DNA of 64,000 nucleotides, from the NCBI GenBank assembly GCA_023853785.1, contig JAJIRX010000670.1, forward strand, positions 1 through 64,000. Reading direction: 5' to 3'. The notes below the pieces were generated by a model. It was not told where the DNA came from. It saw only the letters and a program-made list of their open reading frames with translations, and ran no database searches. This stretch comes from Psilocybe azurescens. Taxonomy: Eukaryota; Basidiomycota; Agaricomycetes; Agaricales; Agrocybaceae. This document shows positions 22,503 to 32,838 of this stretch, in pieces (position 1 is the first letter of the stretch; each line of letters begins with the position of its first letter). A program made the translations under genes and the position numbers.

Positions 22503-22784
22503 GTTGGAAGAGTTATAAAAGGGTGAATGGTTAGAAGAGAGTAATTGTGGTAGAGAATTACGCGTCAAGCCCGCCCAGTGCTATCGAGGTGACGCGTCGT
22601 TTCTGTAACAGTTGTCACGCGACTAGCAGCCGGACCGCTCTTCAGGTTATTATTAATAATAACCAAGTCAGAGGAAGTGTCCTGGGTGTCATCTCACCGA
22701 TAATCACCGTATTCTCCGTTATAGCAGGACCTCATGGCGTCGAATTTGCTATAAAATTTATGAAATTGCATCTCTTGCTGAGCC
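22503..22784. promoter_or_regulatory. Bidirectional promoter PUP3 / MOCS1 with a 20-bp palindrome
   Basis: The 282 bp between the divergent start codons must contain both promoters. At 22645-22664 lies a perfect palindrome, GGTTATTATTAATAATAACC, close to the midpoint. It could be a site for a dimeric factor or an AT-rich nucleosome-free element; this is inference. No known proteasome-control box was recognised. Confidence 0.6.
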
Positions 22785-25040
22785 ATGACTTTACCAGCGT
22801 CAAACCTTTCTACACATTTACGAATCAAGCTCCGTCATTTGACAATCAGAGGCATTGCGACACAACCAGAGTTGAGGCCGCATGTGTCTGGCTTGCAGCT
22901 TCGTGTTCAAGTGCGTTAAGACCGTATACCTTGCTAATAATATGTGTTCATGTCCTTCTGATCAATCAGTCGAAAATACGGGACATCGATGCTGCTACAC
23001 CTGTTAACAAGCACTTGATAGACACATTCAACCGCCAACATAACTATCTCAGGATCTCTCTGACCGAAAGATGCAACCTGCGATGTCGGTCTCTCTTCCA
23101 GCCTCGTGTGCTCTTTAAGCTGACCTATCACTATCCAGGTTTCTACTGCATGCCAAGCGAGGGCATTGAACTCTCTCCTGACGGTAAACTATTGACTAAC
23201 GAAGAAATCATACGTCTGGCTACGCTCTTTGTAAAAAGCGGTGTCACCAAGATTCGATTGACGGGGGGAGAACCTACTATTCGAAAGGGCATTGCAGAGA
23301 TAATTAGTACGTGCATTACAGATATTCTCGAAAGATTCACATTCATCCGCAATATTACAGGTGATTTGAACACTCTTCGACAATATGGCCTCAAGTCTAT
23401 AGGAATGACTTCCAACGGTCTTGCTCTTCATCGTCACCTACCTCAGCTAGTGAAAAATGGCCTCACCCACCTTAATTTAAGGTTTGCTCCTGGGCCCGTA
23501 TTGTTGACAGGAAGCTTACAGTAATGATCTTCCAGTCTAGACACCTTGGACCCTTTCAAGTTCGAACTCATTACAAGACGGAGAGGTCATGATGCGGTTC
23601 TAAAAGCCCTCAACGTCGCTTTATCATCCTCTCTTACCTCGGTAAAGATAAATGTAGTAGTCATCAAAGATTTGAACGACTCCGAAGTTCTCGATTTCGT
23701 AGAAATGACGAAGAACGAAAACATCTCAGTCCGCTTCATCGAGTTCATGCCATTCACAGGTTCGTTATTTTTCCTACGCACTGAGCGTATTACTCAACTC
23801 GCATACTGTAGGCAACAAATGGGATAAAAGAAGATGGTTCCTTCATCTGAACTGCTCCAACGTATCCAAGCCAGGCACTCGAATGTGGAACGCGCGCCAG
23901 ACGAGCTCAATGACACTGCGAGGTCATGGACGATACCCGGCTACAAGGGAAATTTCGGGTTCATATCAAGCATGTCAGATCATTTTTGCAGTTCATGCAA
24001 TCGCCTGCGCTTAACGGCAGACGGACAGATAAAGGTAAGCATTGTCACCCTTTGATATATGTGCTTTACTGAATGGAAGCTTAGGTCTGCCTGTTCGACG
24101 CTACCGAAGTTTCTCTTCGCGACAAACTCCGCATGGGGGCATCAGAGGAAGAACTGCTCGAAACTATCGGCCGCTCAGTAACTGGCAAGAAAGAAAAACA
24201 CGCAGGCATGGAAGACATCGATGTCGTCACAAATCGTCCGATGATCCTTATTGGCGGTTGAGTGTTCTTCTTTCCTGAAAAGTGTGTATTGCCTTACTGT
24301 ATCATTCTGCATGCATTCTCAATGTTTTTGTGCAATTAGGAAAACCTCGAAAGAGATCTTTGTACCCTATATCGCTTTTAGCATTGTCATCATCGAGTTC
24401 GATGTCCATATTAGGAAGAGCGGATCTACGCGCTTACAGCTCATCATCTACCCTCACTCATATCGATGAGCACGGTCGAGCATCAATGGTTGACGTTGGT
24501 AATAAGCAATCCACTAAGCGCACAGCGACTGCTTCTGGCCGGATATATATAACCAAACTGGCCTACGATCTAATAACAACCTCGTATCCAACAGAAGGTT
24601 CTCCTCGAGATTCCAATCCTGAAGCAAAAGCGATCGCGAAAGTTAGAAGAAAGGGTGATGTACTAACTGTCGCCCAGCTGGCTGCGATCATGGGTGCGAA
24701 GCAGACGTCATCACTGATCCCTCTCTGCCACCCACTCGCCCTCTCCAAAATTGACGTTGCTCTGAAAGCTGAAACCTCAGCTTCAACCGCTTCGAGTCGC
24801 AAAAGTACCACAGAGATCACATACAGCATCCTGTGCACTTCGACCGTTTCCTGCGAAGGGAAAACAGGTGTTGAGATAGAGGCATTGACATCGGTGTCCA
24901 TAGGTCTGTTGACAGTTTGGGACATGCTCAAAGCGGTGGCTGGAAAGGAAATGAAGATAGGAGATATCATGGTTAATCACAAAGCTGGCGGACGAAGTGG
25001 TGATTTCAACAGGACAAATGATGTAGCGGACGATGCTTGA
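22785..25040 (+). CDS. MOCS1: Molybdenum cofactor locus MoaA + MoaC (MOCS1 / cnxABC type)
   Basis: The first part is the radical-SAM GTP 3',8-cyclase, the second cyclic pyranopterin monophosphate synthase; together they make cPMP, the first Moco intermediate, in mitochondria. The start [20 protein letters not shown] is basic and mitochondrial in character. [15 protein letters not shown] joins over an intron (23085-23138) to [13 protein letters not shown], giving the CxxxCxxC cluster; [10 protein letters not shown] follows. The C-terminal cluster is [19 protein letters not shown] and VCLF. MoaA ends ILIGG at TGA 24259-24261, the C-terminal double Gly needed in human MOCS1A. MoaC continues with [48 protein letters not shown] and [18 protein letters not shown], ending NDVADDA. 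A frame slip at A-run 23826-23829 needs one more A. A spliced form would fuse both parts. Confidence 0.92.
24257..24339 (+). other. Facultative intron between MoaA and MoaC parts
   Basis: The GT at 24257 lies within the second Gly codon of ILIGG and the AG at 24338-24339 precedes [10 protein letters not shown]. Removing these 83 nt deletes the MoaA stop and fuses MoaA to MoaC in frame; retaining them ends MoaA with Gly-Gly. MoaC alone could start at ATG 24402. Confidence 0.6.
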
Positions 25041-25804
25041 CACTATCTGAAGATCAAATGTATCTTCTAGTGACTTCTATTATTTATACCTTGGTGCAAT
25101 CCAACACTTTGTGGAGAAGCAACCTAGATGTCTTCATGCCAAACATCAAGTCGCAGTGATATCTATTCTTGAGTTGTCCCACCAACTTGGAGTTGCCCTC
25201 GACGATGATTGCAGCCATGACTGCCTGGAATTTCAGGGAATATGGGGTACGGCTTTTATCTCGTCCAGTCAAATTTCAAGCCGCTATACATATATGTACT
25301 ATATACTGGGGTCCGAATTGTTTTGGGTAGCGCTCATAACAGTCATTTTATAAATCAATTGAGTAATTTTTTGCCCAATGTTGCTTTTCTGCATGTTTGT
25401 CTTGCCACAGAAGAATACAACTCAACCGATCGATAAACGATGGTTAGTTTCTTCCGAATAGCTCCTGAACATCTACGGGGTTTGGGCGTTCGCCTACTAA
25501 ATGGCCAACCAGCGTAAAACCCACGTAGATAATCAATACGTAGTGACGGTCTGAGCATTGGAAAGCCAAGACACAAATAGGCTTCACAAGACGTTGCCTG
25601 CTTCCATGGCAATTCCAGTTCCTCGGGCATTCTCGGTCGATCATCCAAGCATTTTCAATGAGGGCCACAGATTAAATCTTGGGAGAACGCATAAATCATC
25701 CGAGCCCAATGAGTAATACTGAGCAATGCGGAGGGAGATGAACAGAATAATACAGGGTCAAAGATTGACTTAGATTGAAATTTGAGGTTCATATCTGTTC
25801 GTAT
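25041..25804. other. Convergent spacer between MOCS1 and thioredoxin-like gene
   Basis: About 760 bp between two converging 3' ends. Open frames on both strands have no family resemblance. An AT-rich stretch (tatacatatatgtactatat, about 25283-25302) could serve 3'-end formation. Confidence 0.45.
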
Positions 25805-26426
25805 TTAACCTGGTTTGACGAAGGTAGCAACTCCCTGCTGAATCGGTCCAGGGTCCTCAAGCCTCGATCTTCCTCCTCTCCCTACAAAACGAGAGAAAAA
25901 AACAAACGATGGTTGAGCGTCACAGGGTTGACTACAGGCAACATTCCAGGGAGAAAAAACACACGCACGTCTTTCAAGCGTACGATCGTCGGTACAGTTG
26001 TGATTTTCCATGGTTCTTGGCGGTATACATTAGACGCCGTTTTCCATCTACCATGGGAGAAGTAAAAGAAAGAAAAAAATGAGAATTGATGGTTGCAACG
26101 TCGTGAAAATGGTCCCTAGCGATTTGGGATTGCGAAGATGGTTCAAACTCACTGCCCCCTATCACCGACGTAGACAATCAAAGCTGCTGGGCCGTCTTGC
26201 GAGAACGTATTCTGCACCAGTTTGTCGACTACTCGACAATCCTATAGCAAGGCTCAGTCATCAATGTTTCTGGGCGAAGACCGTGACCGATCCCGGTTAG
26301 GAGAAGTGCACGAACCGGACACCACATTTCTCCATCTACAATCGACGAGTAGAAGATGATAAACTTCTCTGGTACAGATTTAAGGGAGACAGGGTCAATG
26401 GATCCGTCTGCGGTGTAAAGTGGCAT
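25805..26426 (-). CDS. TXNDC17-like thioredoxin (DUF953)
   Basis: A cytosolic thioredoxin-fold protein of about 120 residues. MPLYTADGSIDPVSLKSVPE leads into KFIIFYSSIVDGEMWCP, and an intron then brings DCRVVDKLVQNTFSQDGPA, so the redox motif is WCPDCR (C-P-D-C), diagnostic of the TXNDC17/TRP14 group rather than classical WCGPC thioredoxin. ALIVYVGDRGQWKTASNVY, PWKITTVPTIVRLKD and a last exon RLEDPGPIQQGVATFVKPG complete the domain, with the cis-Pro in VPTIV. The last exon needs one extra base near 25870 to join KDGEE to RLEDP; without it a different 20-residue tail would be read. In animals this group reduces selected phosphatases and cystine; the fungal role is inferred to be redox control. 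Confidence 0.85.
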
Positions 26427-26929
26427 GGTGAGCGTAGTATACAGAAAGTATCAGTAAGTAAGCAAGCAGGAAAAGAGTTCGAAGACACTGATGGTATTGA
26501 ATGACGTCATCTACCCTTCGGATGGTGAACACTCGGTATTTTATAGCGCCTTTCAATGCATTTCATTGTAACGCTAACCTAGTAGACCTGAACCAGATAA
26601 AGCGAAAGACAGTAGTAGGGTGGAAAAAATAAGGGATAAATACGTCGAAAGTAAAAACCGTTTGGGAATGAAACCTGTCAACAAGGAAAAGAACTACGCA
26701 TTGAAAAACGTATTAAGCACCAAAATATTGGTAGCAGCTCGAAGAAATCGAAGGTATATAGTAGTCCGTTGTGAGCAAGCTGTATGTGTATTGCTGGAAG
26801 AGGGTCCGTGGATGTATATATCAGTACGGCCAGAAAAGAAAAACTCTACAATGTGCGGCGTAACGACATGACGACAGTGTAAACTGCTGGAACAGAGGCA
26901 TGCAAATGAAGACCTTTTGACCTCAGGCT
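26427..26929. other. Intergenic: thioredoxin promoter and 3' flank of secreted-protein gene
   Basis: About 500 bp between two minus-strand genes. The open frame 26620-26871 (plus) shows no recognisable family. No repeat seen. Confidence 0.45.
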
Positions 26930-28744
26930 TTAGTATCCGTAGCCTGAGCTGCCAGATGACGATCCGCTGGAGCCATATGATCCGCTTGAGCCATATGATC
27001 CACTTGAGCCATATGATCCACTTGAGCCGTATGATCCACTTGAGCCAGACGAACCACTGGAACCGTAGTTGGAGGAACCATAGCTGGAAGCAACTGTAGT
27101 CGCAGCGGGGGCGCTAGCGTAGGTATTCCATGTGTCGCTGTTTCCCATCGTCAACCAGTATTGCGACTTGCACTGAAAGGATCACAATATATCAGCCATC
27201 TGCTTCGGCAATCCATAACAGGAACAAGACATACCTTGCCAAGGCAGTCTGAAAGACCAGTCTCAAGAACCTCCTTGATCTCAGTTGTAGTCGCGGTAGC
27301 GGTAGCGGTGGCTGTCGATACCCAGGTGACTGTGTTGAAGTAAGTCCTGTCCATAACCTGGGTAGATGTGATGGTGTTCACAACCGTTTGGGTCTAATCA
27401 TTGTATTTTTGTCAGTTATAGCTTGACAGCTCTGATGAGGCTGAAACGCACGTTATCGATGGTCTGTGTCTCCTTCCACACTGATGTGACGGTTGTGGGC
27501 TGGACGTAGGTGCTAACTTGGGTAACGGTGACTCTATCGGTCATGGTCTCCGTCATGGTGGCAGTTTGGATAGAGGTAACGGCCGAAGTAACAGTAGCAG
27601 TCAGTGTCTCCTCAACAGTCTGGGTCTATAATTCATAATTTGGTCAAAATGGAATTCATCAAACGTTAGTGCCCCACTCACGTTATCAATGACGTGCGTC
27701 GAGACCCAAACCTTGGTGTAGGTGGTGGGCTGAATGATAGTACTGAGTTCAGTGCGGGTGACGAAGTCGGTCATCGTCTCCTTGACAGTCTCGGTAGCAG
27801 TGTCAGTCTCGGTAGCAGTCTGGGTGTAGATGTTGGTCTGCGTCTTGGTCTCAGTGGCAGTCATGAAGTGCTCGACGGTCATGGTGTTGTCGATGATCTC
27901 GGTCGAAATCCAGACCCGGGTAGTTGGCACAACTTCCACAGAGGTAACGACTTGAGTTTGAGTAACACTTTGAATATCGGTCATGACCTGAGTAACAGTC
28001 TCGTGCATGGTGATGGTGGTGGGGACAGAGTTGGGTGGAGAGCTTTGAAACGATTTAATTCAATGTTATCTTCCAACGTAAGATAGGGCTTGAGCTCACC
28101 TCAGTCTTTGTAGCAGTTTCTGTACAAGTGGTTGTAGACACAGATGTAGAGGTCACTGTTACTGTCTCAACGCTGTTGTAGTTGTATCCCTCATTGCCAT
28201 AATTGTAACCACTACCGTAGTAACTTCCACAGTTGCTGGAAAAAAGGGGGGAAGTAAGCGAATGAAATTTACGGAAATACCTCAAAATCTCACTTGTTTT
28301 CTATGTTGATGATTGTAGTAGCGTAACATTCATCAATTTGTTGCGTGTACTGGCAAAAATCCCCTCAGTATTTCATTTAACGTATAAAAATGACAACTAC
28401 TCACCCAAGACTCTCGTTTGCAGGACCCATCCGACGCCTTCGAGTAGCCATAACCACATTGGAGAGTTTTATATCCTCCGTCTTGATACGAAGAATAGGG
28501 CATGTACTGATAGAAATCGATGGAGCTTGCAGGAGCTTGTGTCTGAACAGATGGCTCAGCTCCGCCGTACCCTCCGCCGTACCCTCCAGCAGGGGTGGGT
28601 GCCGGTGTGATAATGGAAACCGAAGCTCCTGAGGAGCTGGACGCGGAAGGAGAAAACGTCGACGGAAACCATGGAAATCCCCACCACGCTGATTTGAGCC
28701 ACAGCGGCGCTCACAAGAGAAAAACCGAAAGCAATCGACTTCAT
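26930..28744 (-). CDS. Modular secreted Ser/Thr-rich cell-surface-like protein
   Basis: The start MKSIAFGFSLVSAAVAQ is a signal peptide. It is followed by Pro/Ser linker sequence, GGYGGGYGGAEPSVQ, QYMPYSSYQDGGYKTLQCGY and SKASDGSCKRESW, then NCGSYYGSGYNYGNEGYNYN. The body is Thr/Val-rich and repetitive. Modules of about 50-65 residues begin TQTV or VEHFMTATE and end VWISTEIIDN, VWVSTHVIDN and VWKETQTIDN; two of these ends fall exactly at introns. After VLETGLSDCLGK and KSQYWLTMGNSDTWNTYA the C-terminus is a YGSSGS repeat ending SSGYGY. No GPI-type hydrophobic tail is seen. A frame slip at C-run 28679-28682 (remove one base) joins AQISVVG to FPWFPSTFSPSAS. It is likely an O-glycosylated wall or extracellular protein; I do not recognise a named family. 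Confidence 0.72.
26970..27046 (-). repeat. 18-bp tandem repeat coding for YGSSGS
   Basis: The plus strand shows four near-identical units of ccatatgatccacttgag type. They differ by single bases and are read on the minus strand as Tyr-Gly-Ser-Ser-Gly-Ser units, so copy number is likely variable between strains. Confidence 0.75.
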
Positions 28745-29278
28745 GATGACTTAAAAGAAAGTGGGCTGCAAAGATGCAAAAAAAGAATACGGTGTTGTAG
28801 CGAGTATGAAGCGATCTACGCTGGCGTTGACACTGTCTTGCAGTTGCGGTATGCGAAACGGCGCTACGAGCAACTGAATCTATATGAGCATACGCCTGAT
28901 TGGGCCATGAGTATCCCTGAGAGCGACTTACCGCGTTCAAAAGAAAAGAACGAAAAAAAAAGGAAGAGGAAGAAGAAACGAAGAGGAAGGAGGGTGGAAA
29001 GAGATGGAATAAGCCAAGGAGGTATTTGAATGGGATCATAACTGGCTGTCACCACTCTCACACACCCCAACATCGCAACCATTGGCATGCTCATCAAGTT
29101 CCTCATCAACAAGTACGGCCATCCGGAGGAAACCCAAGGAGATCTCGGTCGTGATTGATGGTGCAGGAATCCCAAGCTTAAATCAATCACACTCCGATTG
29201 GTACATACAATCCTACTATATATATATACGCTTACTAAAGATTTCGACAATTGACCCCTCGAATTCATCACCCAATCA
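28745..29278. other. Intergenic with a polypurine tract
   Basis: This is the promoter of the secreted-protein gene and the 3' flank of the carrier. From about 28939 to 29006 the plus strand is almost pure purine, broken only by single pyrimidines; a TA-repeat (tatatatata) lies near 29219. The open frame 28595-29029 is antisense to the secreted protein and not supported. Confidence 0.5.
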
Positions 29279-32200
29279 TCATGAGGACAGCCTTGGATTG
29301 GACAGAGATAGAGGCTTTCCGGAAAATGCTGCTGCCCGATGTCCAAAGTCCCCATGAACGTCCAACAGAATCTTGAGTGCGTTCCTTGCCCGAACTTTAG
29401 ACATTTCGTCAGGACGAGCCGTAAGAGCAGTCTCCATCTTGATAGGCTTATCTGCCCAGGGATACTGTAAAGGCCCAGTCAGAAGAGTAGTCGCTGCCAA
29501 GATCGAACGGCACTTACGGGTAGCTAAGAAGCGGCGAATGGAAATGCTTGTTCATCATTTGTGACCAAAAGAAAATGTATAAATAGAACACTTACAACGT
29601 CCTTCAATGTTTCATAGGCTGCAGATGGACCTCATAAGTAACGTGCACGGAGGGAAGAAAAAAAAACAAGGCATCTCACCAAGAAGCGTGAATCCGAACT
29701 GTGGGCTACTGCGGATTACTCGAGCGGGGCCACCCTTGAATAAGGCTCGGAATCCTTCTTCACGATCTAAATCAATGCACAAATCAATGCCTGGCTTGAT
29801 TGTGACAACATTATGGAGATACGCACAGATCTTCACGAAAGCATCACGGAGACCTGAGTAATTAGTTTGGCCTTTCCTTGCTTCGACCTGCAATCTGGTC
29901 TTCACAACATCTAGAAGGATTCGGAACGATGAGATCACGGATGAGGCAGTTATGAAGGCAACGCAAAATCTGACCTGCCGGTGTAGTAAGATATGCCGCA
30001 GGCATGCCACTGACAGCATCACCAAAATATCAGACACCTGTCATGGAGCAAAATATAAAAAGACATACGCTATGCCAGCTGCCGCAAGCGTTTCCAAAAA
30101 TGACAGACGTTTGTCGTTGTACCCCTCCTGGAAAATGTCTTTCTTCAAGTGCGAATATGCGGTGAAATAAATAGCGGAGAAGGGAATATCACGAAGCAAG
30201 CATGCAGTGGATCCCTTGTACAATCCAAGTATTCCAAGTTGACGGATGATGTGAACAGCACCCTTCGGGACGGCACCTTCAACTTTCGCCGCCTCGCCTT
30301 GTACTTGCAAGCGGATTTTGCTGTGAATAGAGGATCAATCAATGATTTCATCACAAAAGTGAAGTGATCCGTACACAATCTCTAAAGGATTCGTGAACAC
30401 CTGTACAGTGTCAGATGCCAAACATGGAAACCTTAAAACCTGGACCCACGTACCACTTGTGAGCCTCCTGCCAGACCTCCTGCCATGAGCTCCCAGCCAA
30501 GTGCAATGCGTCCTGTTTCAGGGTCCATAGCACGAGATCGGACCAGATCATTGACAGTCAACTTGATTGCTTTTTCAGGAGCAACACCCTAAAATGTATC
30601 ATATCAAATAGACGCCGTAGATCACAAAAGCTGGTACTCACAACAAGTTGAGGACCGAGGCCACGATAGAATCCTACAAAGCCTTCGTTACGGAAGATTT
30701 TTTTCGCGCAATCAATGCTGTTCTTGTACAACAACTGGCCGACCACTGTAGATCGTTGATTTTGCATTCTATTGATAGATGAGGATTATTGAGGAGAAAT
30801 GTGATTGAAGGCTAACCTTGTCTATGAGAGGTAATTAAATGTCACTGCCACAAACGTGCATAGATAAATGGAGGAAAACATACCTTGACTATAAAAAGTA
30901 TCAGCCTCAAGAACTTCCTGAATGATATGACAACTTACCCATATCGATAGGATACACGATGGTTGCACCGACGGCTCCAGCAAATCCTATAAAGTTACGG
31001 TGAGTTATGAAGAATCATCTCCCATATCATTTCCCCTCACCTCCTTGAGCAAAATTGTAGCTTGAATGCAGGAAGTTCTGGACGAGAGAAACTTTGACCG
31101 GTTTCGTCTCGATAAATTCCTCATGAGGAGGTCTCCATCGTGGGTCCAAGAGTTGTGCAAAATCGATGAGAGCCAAACGTTGTGAAGCGAGTCCCCTACT
31201 AGCAAAGTGGAAGACGATGGAAGCCTCCATAGGCGTGAACAAGGAATAGCGGGAGCTAGAAGCAGCATGATTGAGGAAGTCTGCCTGGTCAATGCGGCCG
31301 TCTTTGCTTTTTGCGGTAGCCTCGCGAATTATCCTTTGCAAAGAAATGTCGATACAGATCGCCTATAACAAGGAAGGCCGAGAAGTACCTTTCTACCATA
31401 TCCATTTCTAGTTACGGTATAACCAATGATTAGCAATAATTTTGACTTCTCTCTGAAGATCAACGTGCCTCTAATGACATTATGAAATGCGATGACTTCT
31501 GAATAAGATATACGCTGCCCGGGACTCCAAAGTGCAAAGAGTGGGCAGACGATCTATAACTGAATCCGATAGTTTATGTCCTGCAATTTCCTTGATAAAC
31601 GCTCAATTAGTACTTATATGCATAACTAGATAATGTGTACGACATACTAAAATGATCCTTTTAAACTCCTCCGGTCTAATAAATCCGTCCTGGTCGGTAT
31701 CTAGGTATTTGAAGGCCTGGCGCAGCCGCTCGCCCTGCAAGCCCTTCATAAGCTGCGTAAATTCATTATCTAAAACACGATTTAAGTGATCGGAGTTTTG
31801 AAGATAAGAAAGAGTAAACGAACATCCTAACACGTGTGACCCATTCTTCTTCCCGAGGTATAGTTTGATCCAATCGCTGTCGAGTAGCCGATGAATTGAC
31901 GCCCTTTAACGACATCATAGGGGTATGAGCTCACCAGTCGAAATCAAATGGTATAGCGTCCGGTCCGAGGTTGGCAGAAAAGACAGTCTTGAATTCATTG
32001 TAGTCGATATAGCCTGAGTGGTCGCTGTATGCCACGATTCAGTAGCCTGCCCATAATTTGCAATGGAAATGAACATACACGTCGAAATACTGGAATGCCA
32101 TCCAGTAATCAGCGTCAGGCCGCTTCAACAGGGTCTCGAACACTGTAAAGTCATCCCAAGAAATCAAGCCACGTCGGGAAGTGTCGGCGATGCGAAAGAG

Positions 32201-32556
32201 TATCCCAAATTGCGCTCGGCCAATTTTCGAGAGATCCCCTGCTGGTGCAATAGCGTCGATGAATCCATCTGCGTCGAGGAATCTAACATAAAGGAGAAGC
32301 AGAGAACACGCCTAGGTCAGCAATCCAGAACCTTGTCTCCTCTCTCACACCGTCAGGCTCATGTGACAGTGTAAGTTGCTCACTTTTCGCCGTTAATGAC
32401 CTTTGCGTTAGTATCAAAAGTGCGCCTCCATCGCTTAATCTCGCTCTCGGGTACGGCTACCGCGGTGCGCACCGACTGCAGAGCCGATTTGGTTATAGAG
32501 GAGGGTCCGTCCGATTCACAGTGGACAGTCGGGAATATGTGGGTCCACGAAGCCAT
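29279..32556 (-). CDS. AGC1: Mitochondrial aspartate/glutamate carrier with EF-hands (citrin/aralar type)
   Basis: A protein of about 680 residues in the inner mitochondrial membrane that exchanges matrix aspartate for glutamate plus a proton, feeding the malate-aspartate shuttle. The N-terminal half, starting [16 protein letters not shown], is a calcium-sensing domain: [40 protein letters not shown] and [17 protein letters not shown], the last with a complete EF-hand loop. Three mitochondrial carrier repeats follow: [60 protein letters not shown], each with the P-x-D/E-x-x-K/R signature. The C-terminal extension reads [22 protein letters not shown] blocks and ends LSNPRLSS. Many introns are present and no frame break was found. 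The EF-hand arrangement is that of animal and filamentous-fungal forms, not the shorter yeast protein. Confidence 0.92.
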
Positions 32557-32838
32557 GATTGCAGTGAAGGCAATAGGATATAATATAATATGAGGAGGGT
32601 ATACCTATGCTGGCGTTAGGGGACCAGCAGCAGAAGGGAGAAAGACAGAGAGAAGATGAGCGGACACAACGTTGGACGGACAGCAAGTTGCAAAGTTTTT
32701 GCTGTGCGGGGTTAACGCCGGCTAATGCTTGCCCGATTAGGACCCTAAACAGCACCTTCAATGAACGGCCGAAAGCCATGCCTTACTTATGTAATTAATC
32801 CAATCACATTCCATCAAAGCAATTTTTAATTCAGGCAT

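Noticed and set aside
28595..29029. 144-codon plus-strand open frame
   Set aside because: Its first part is antisense to the signal-peptide exon of the secreted protein and its end is a purine-rich low-complexity tract; no family resemblance.
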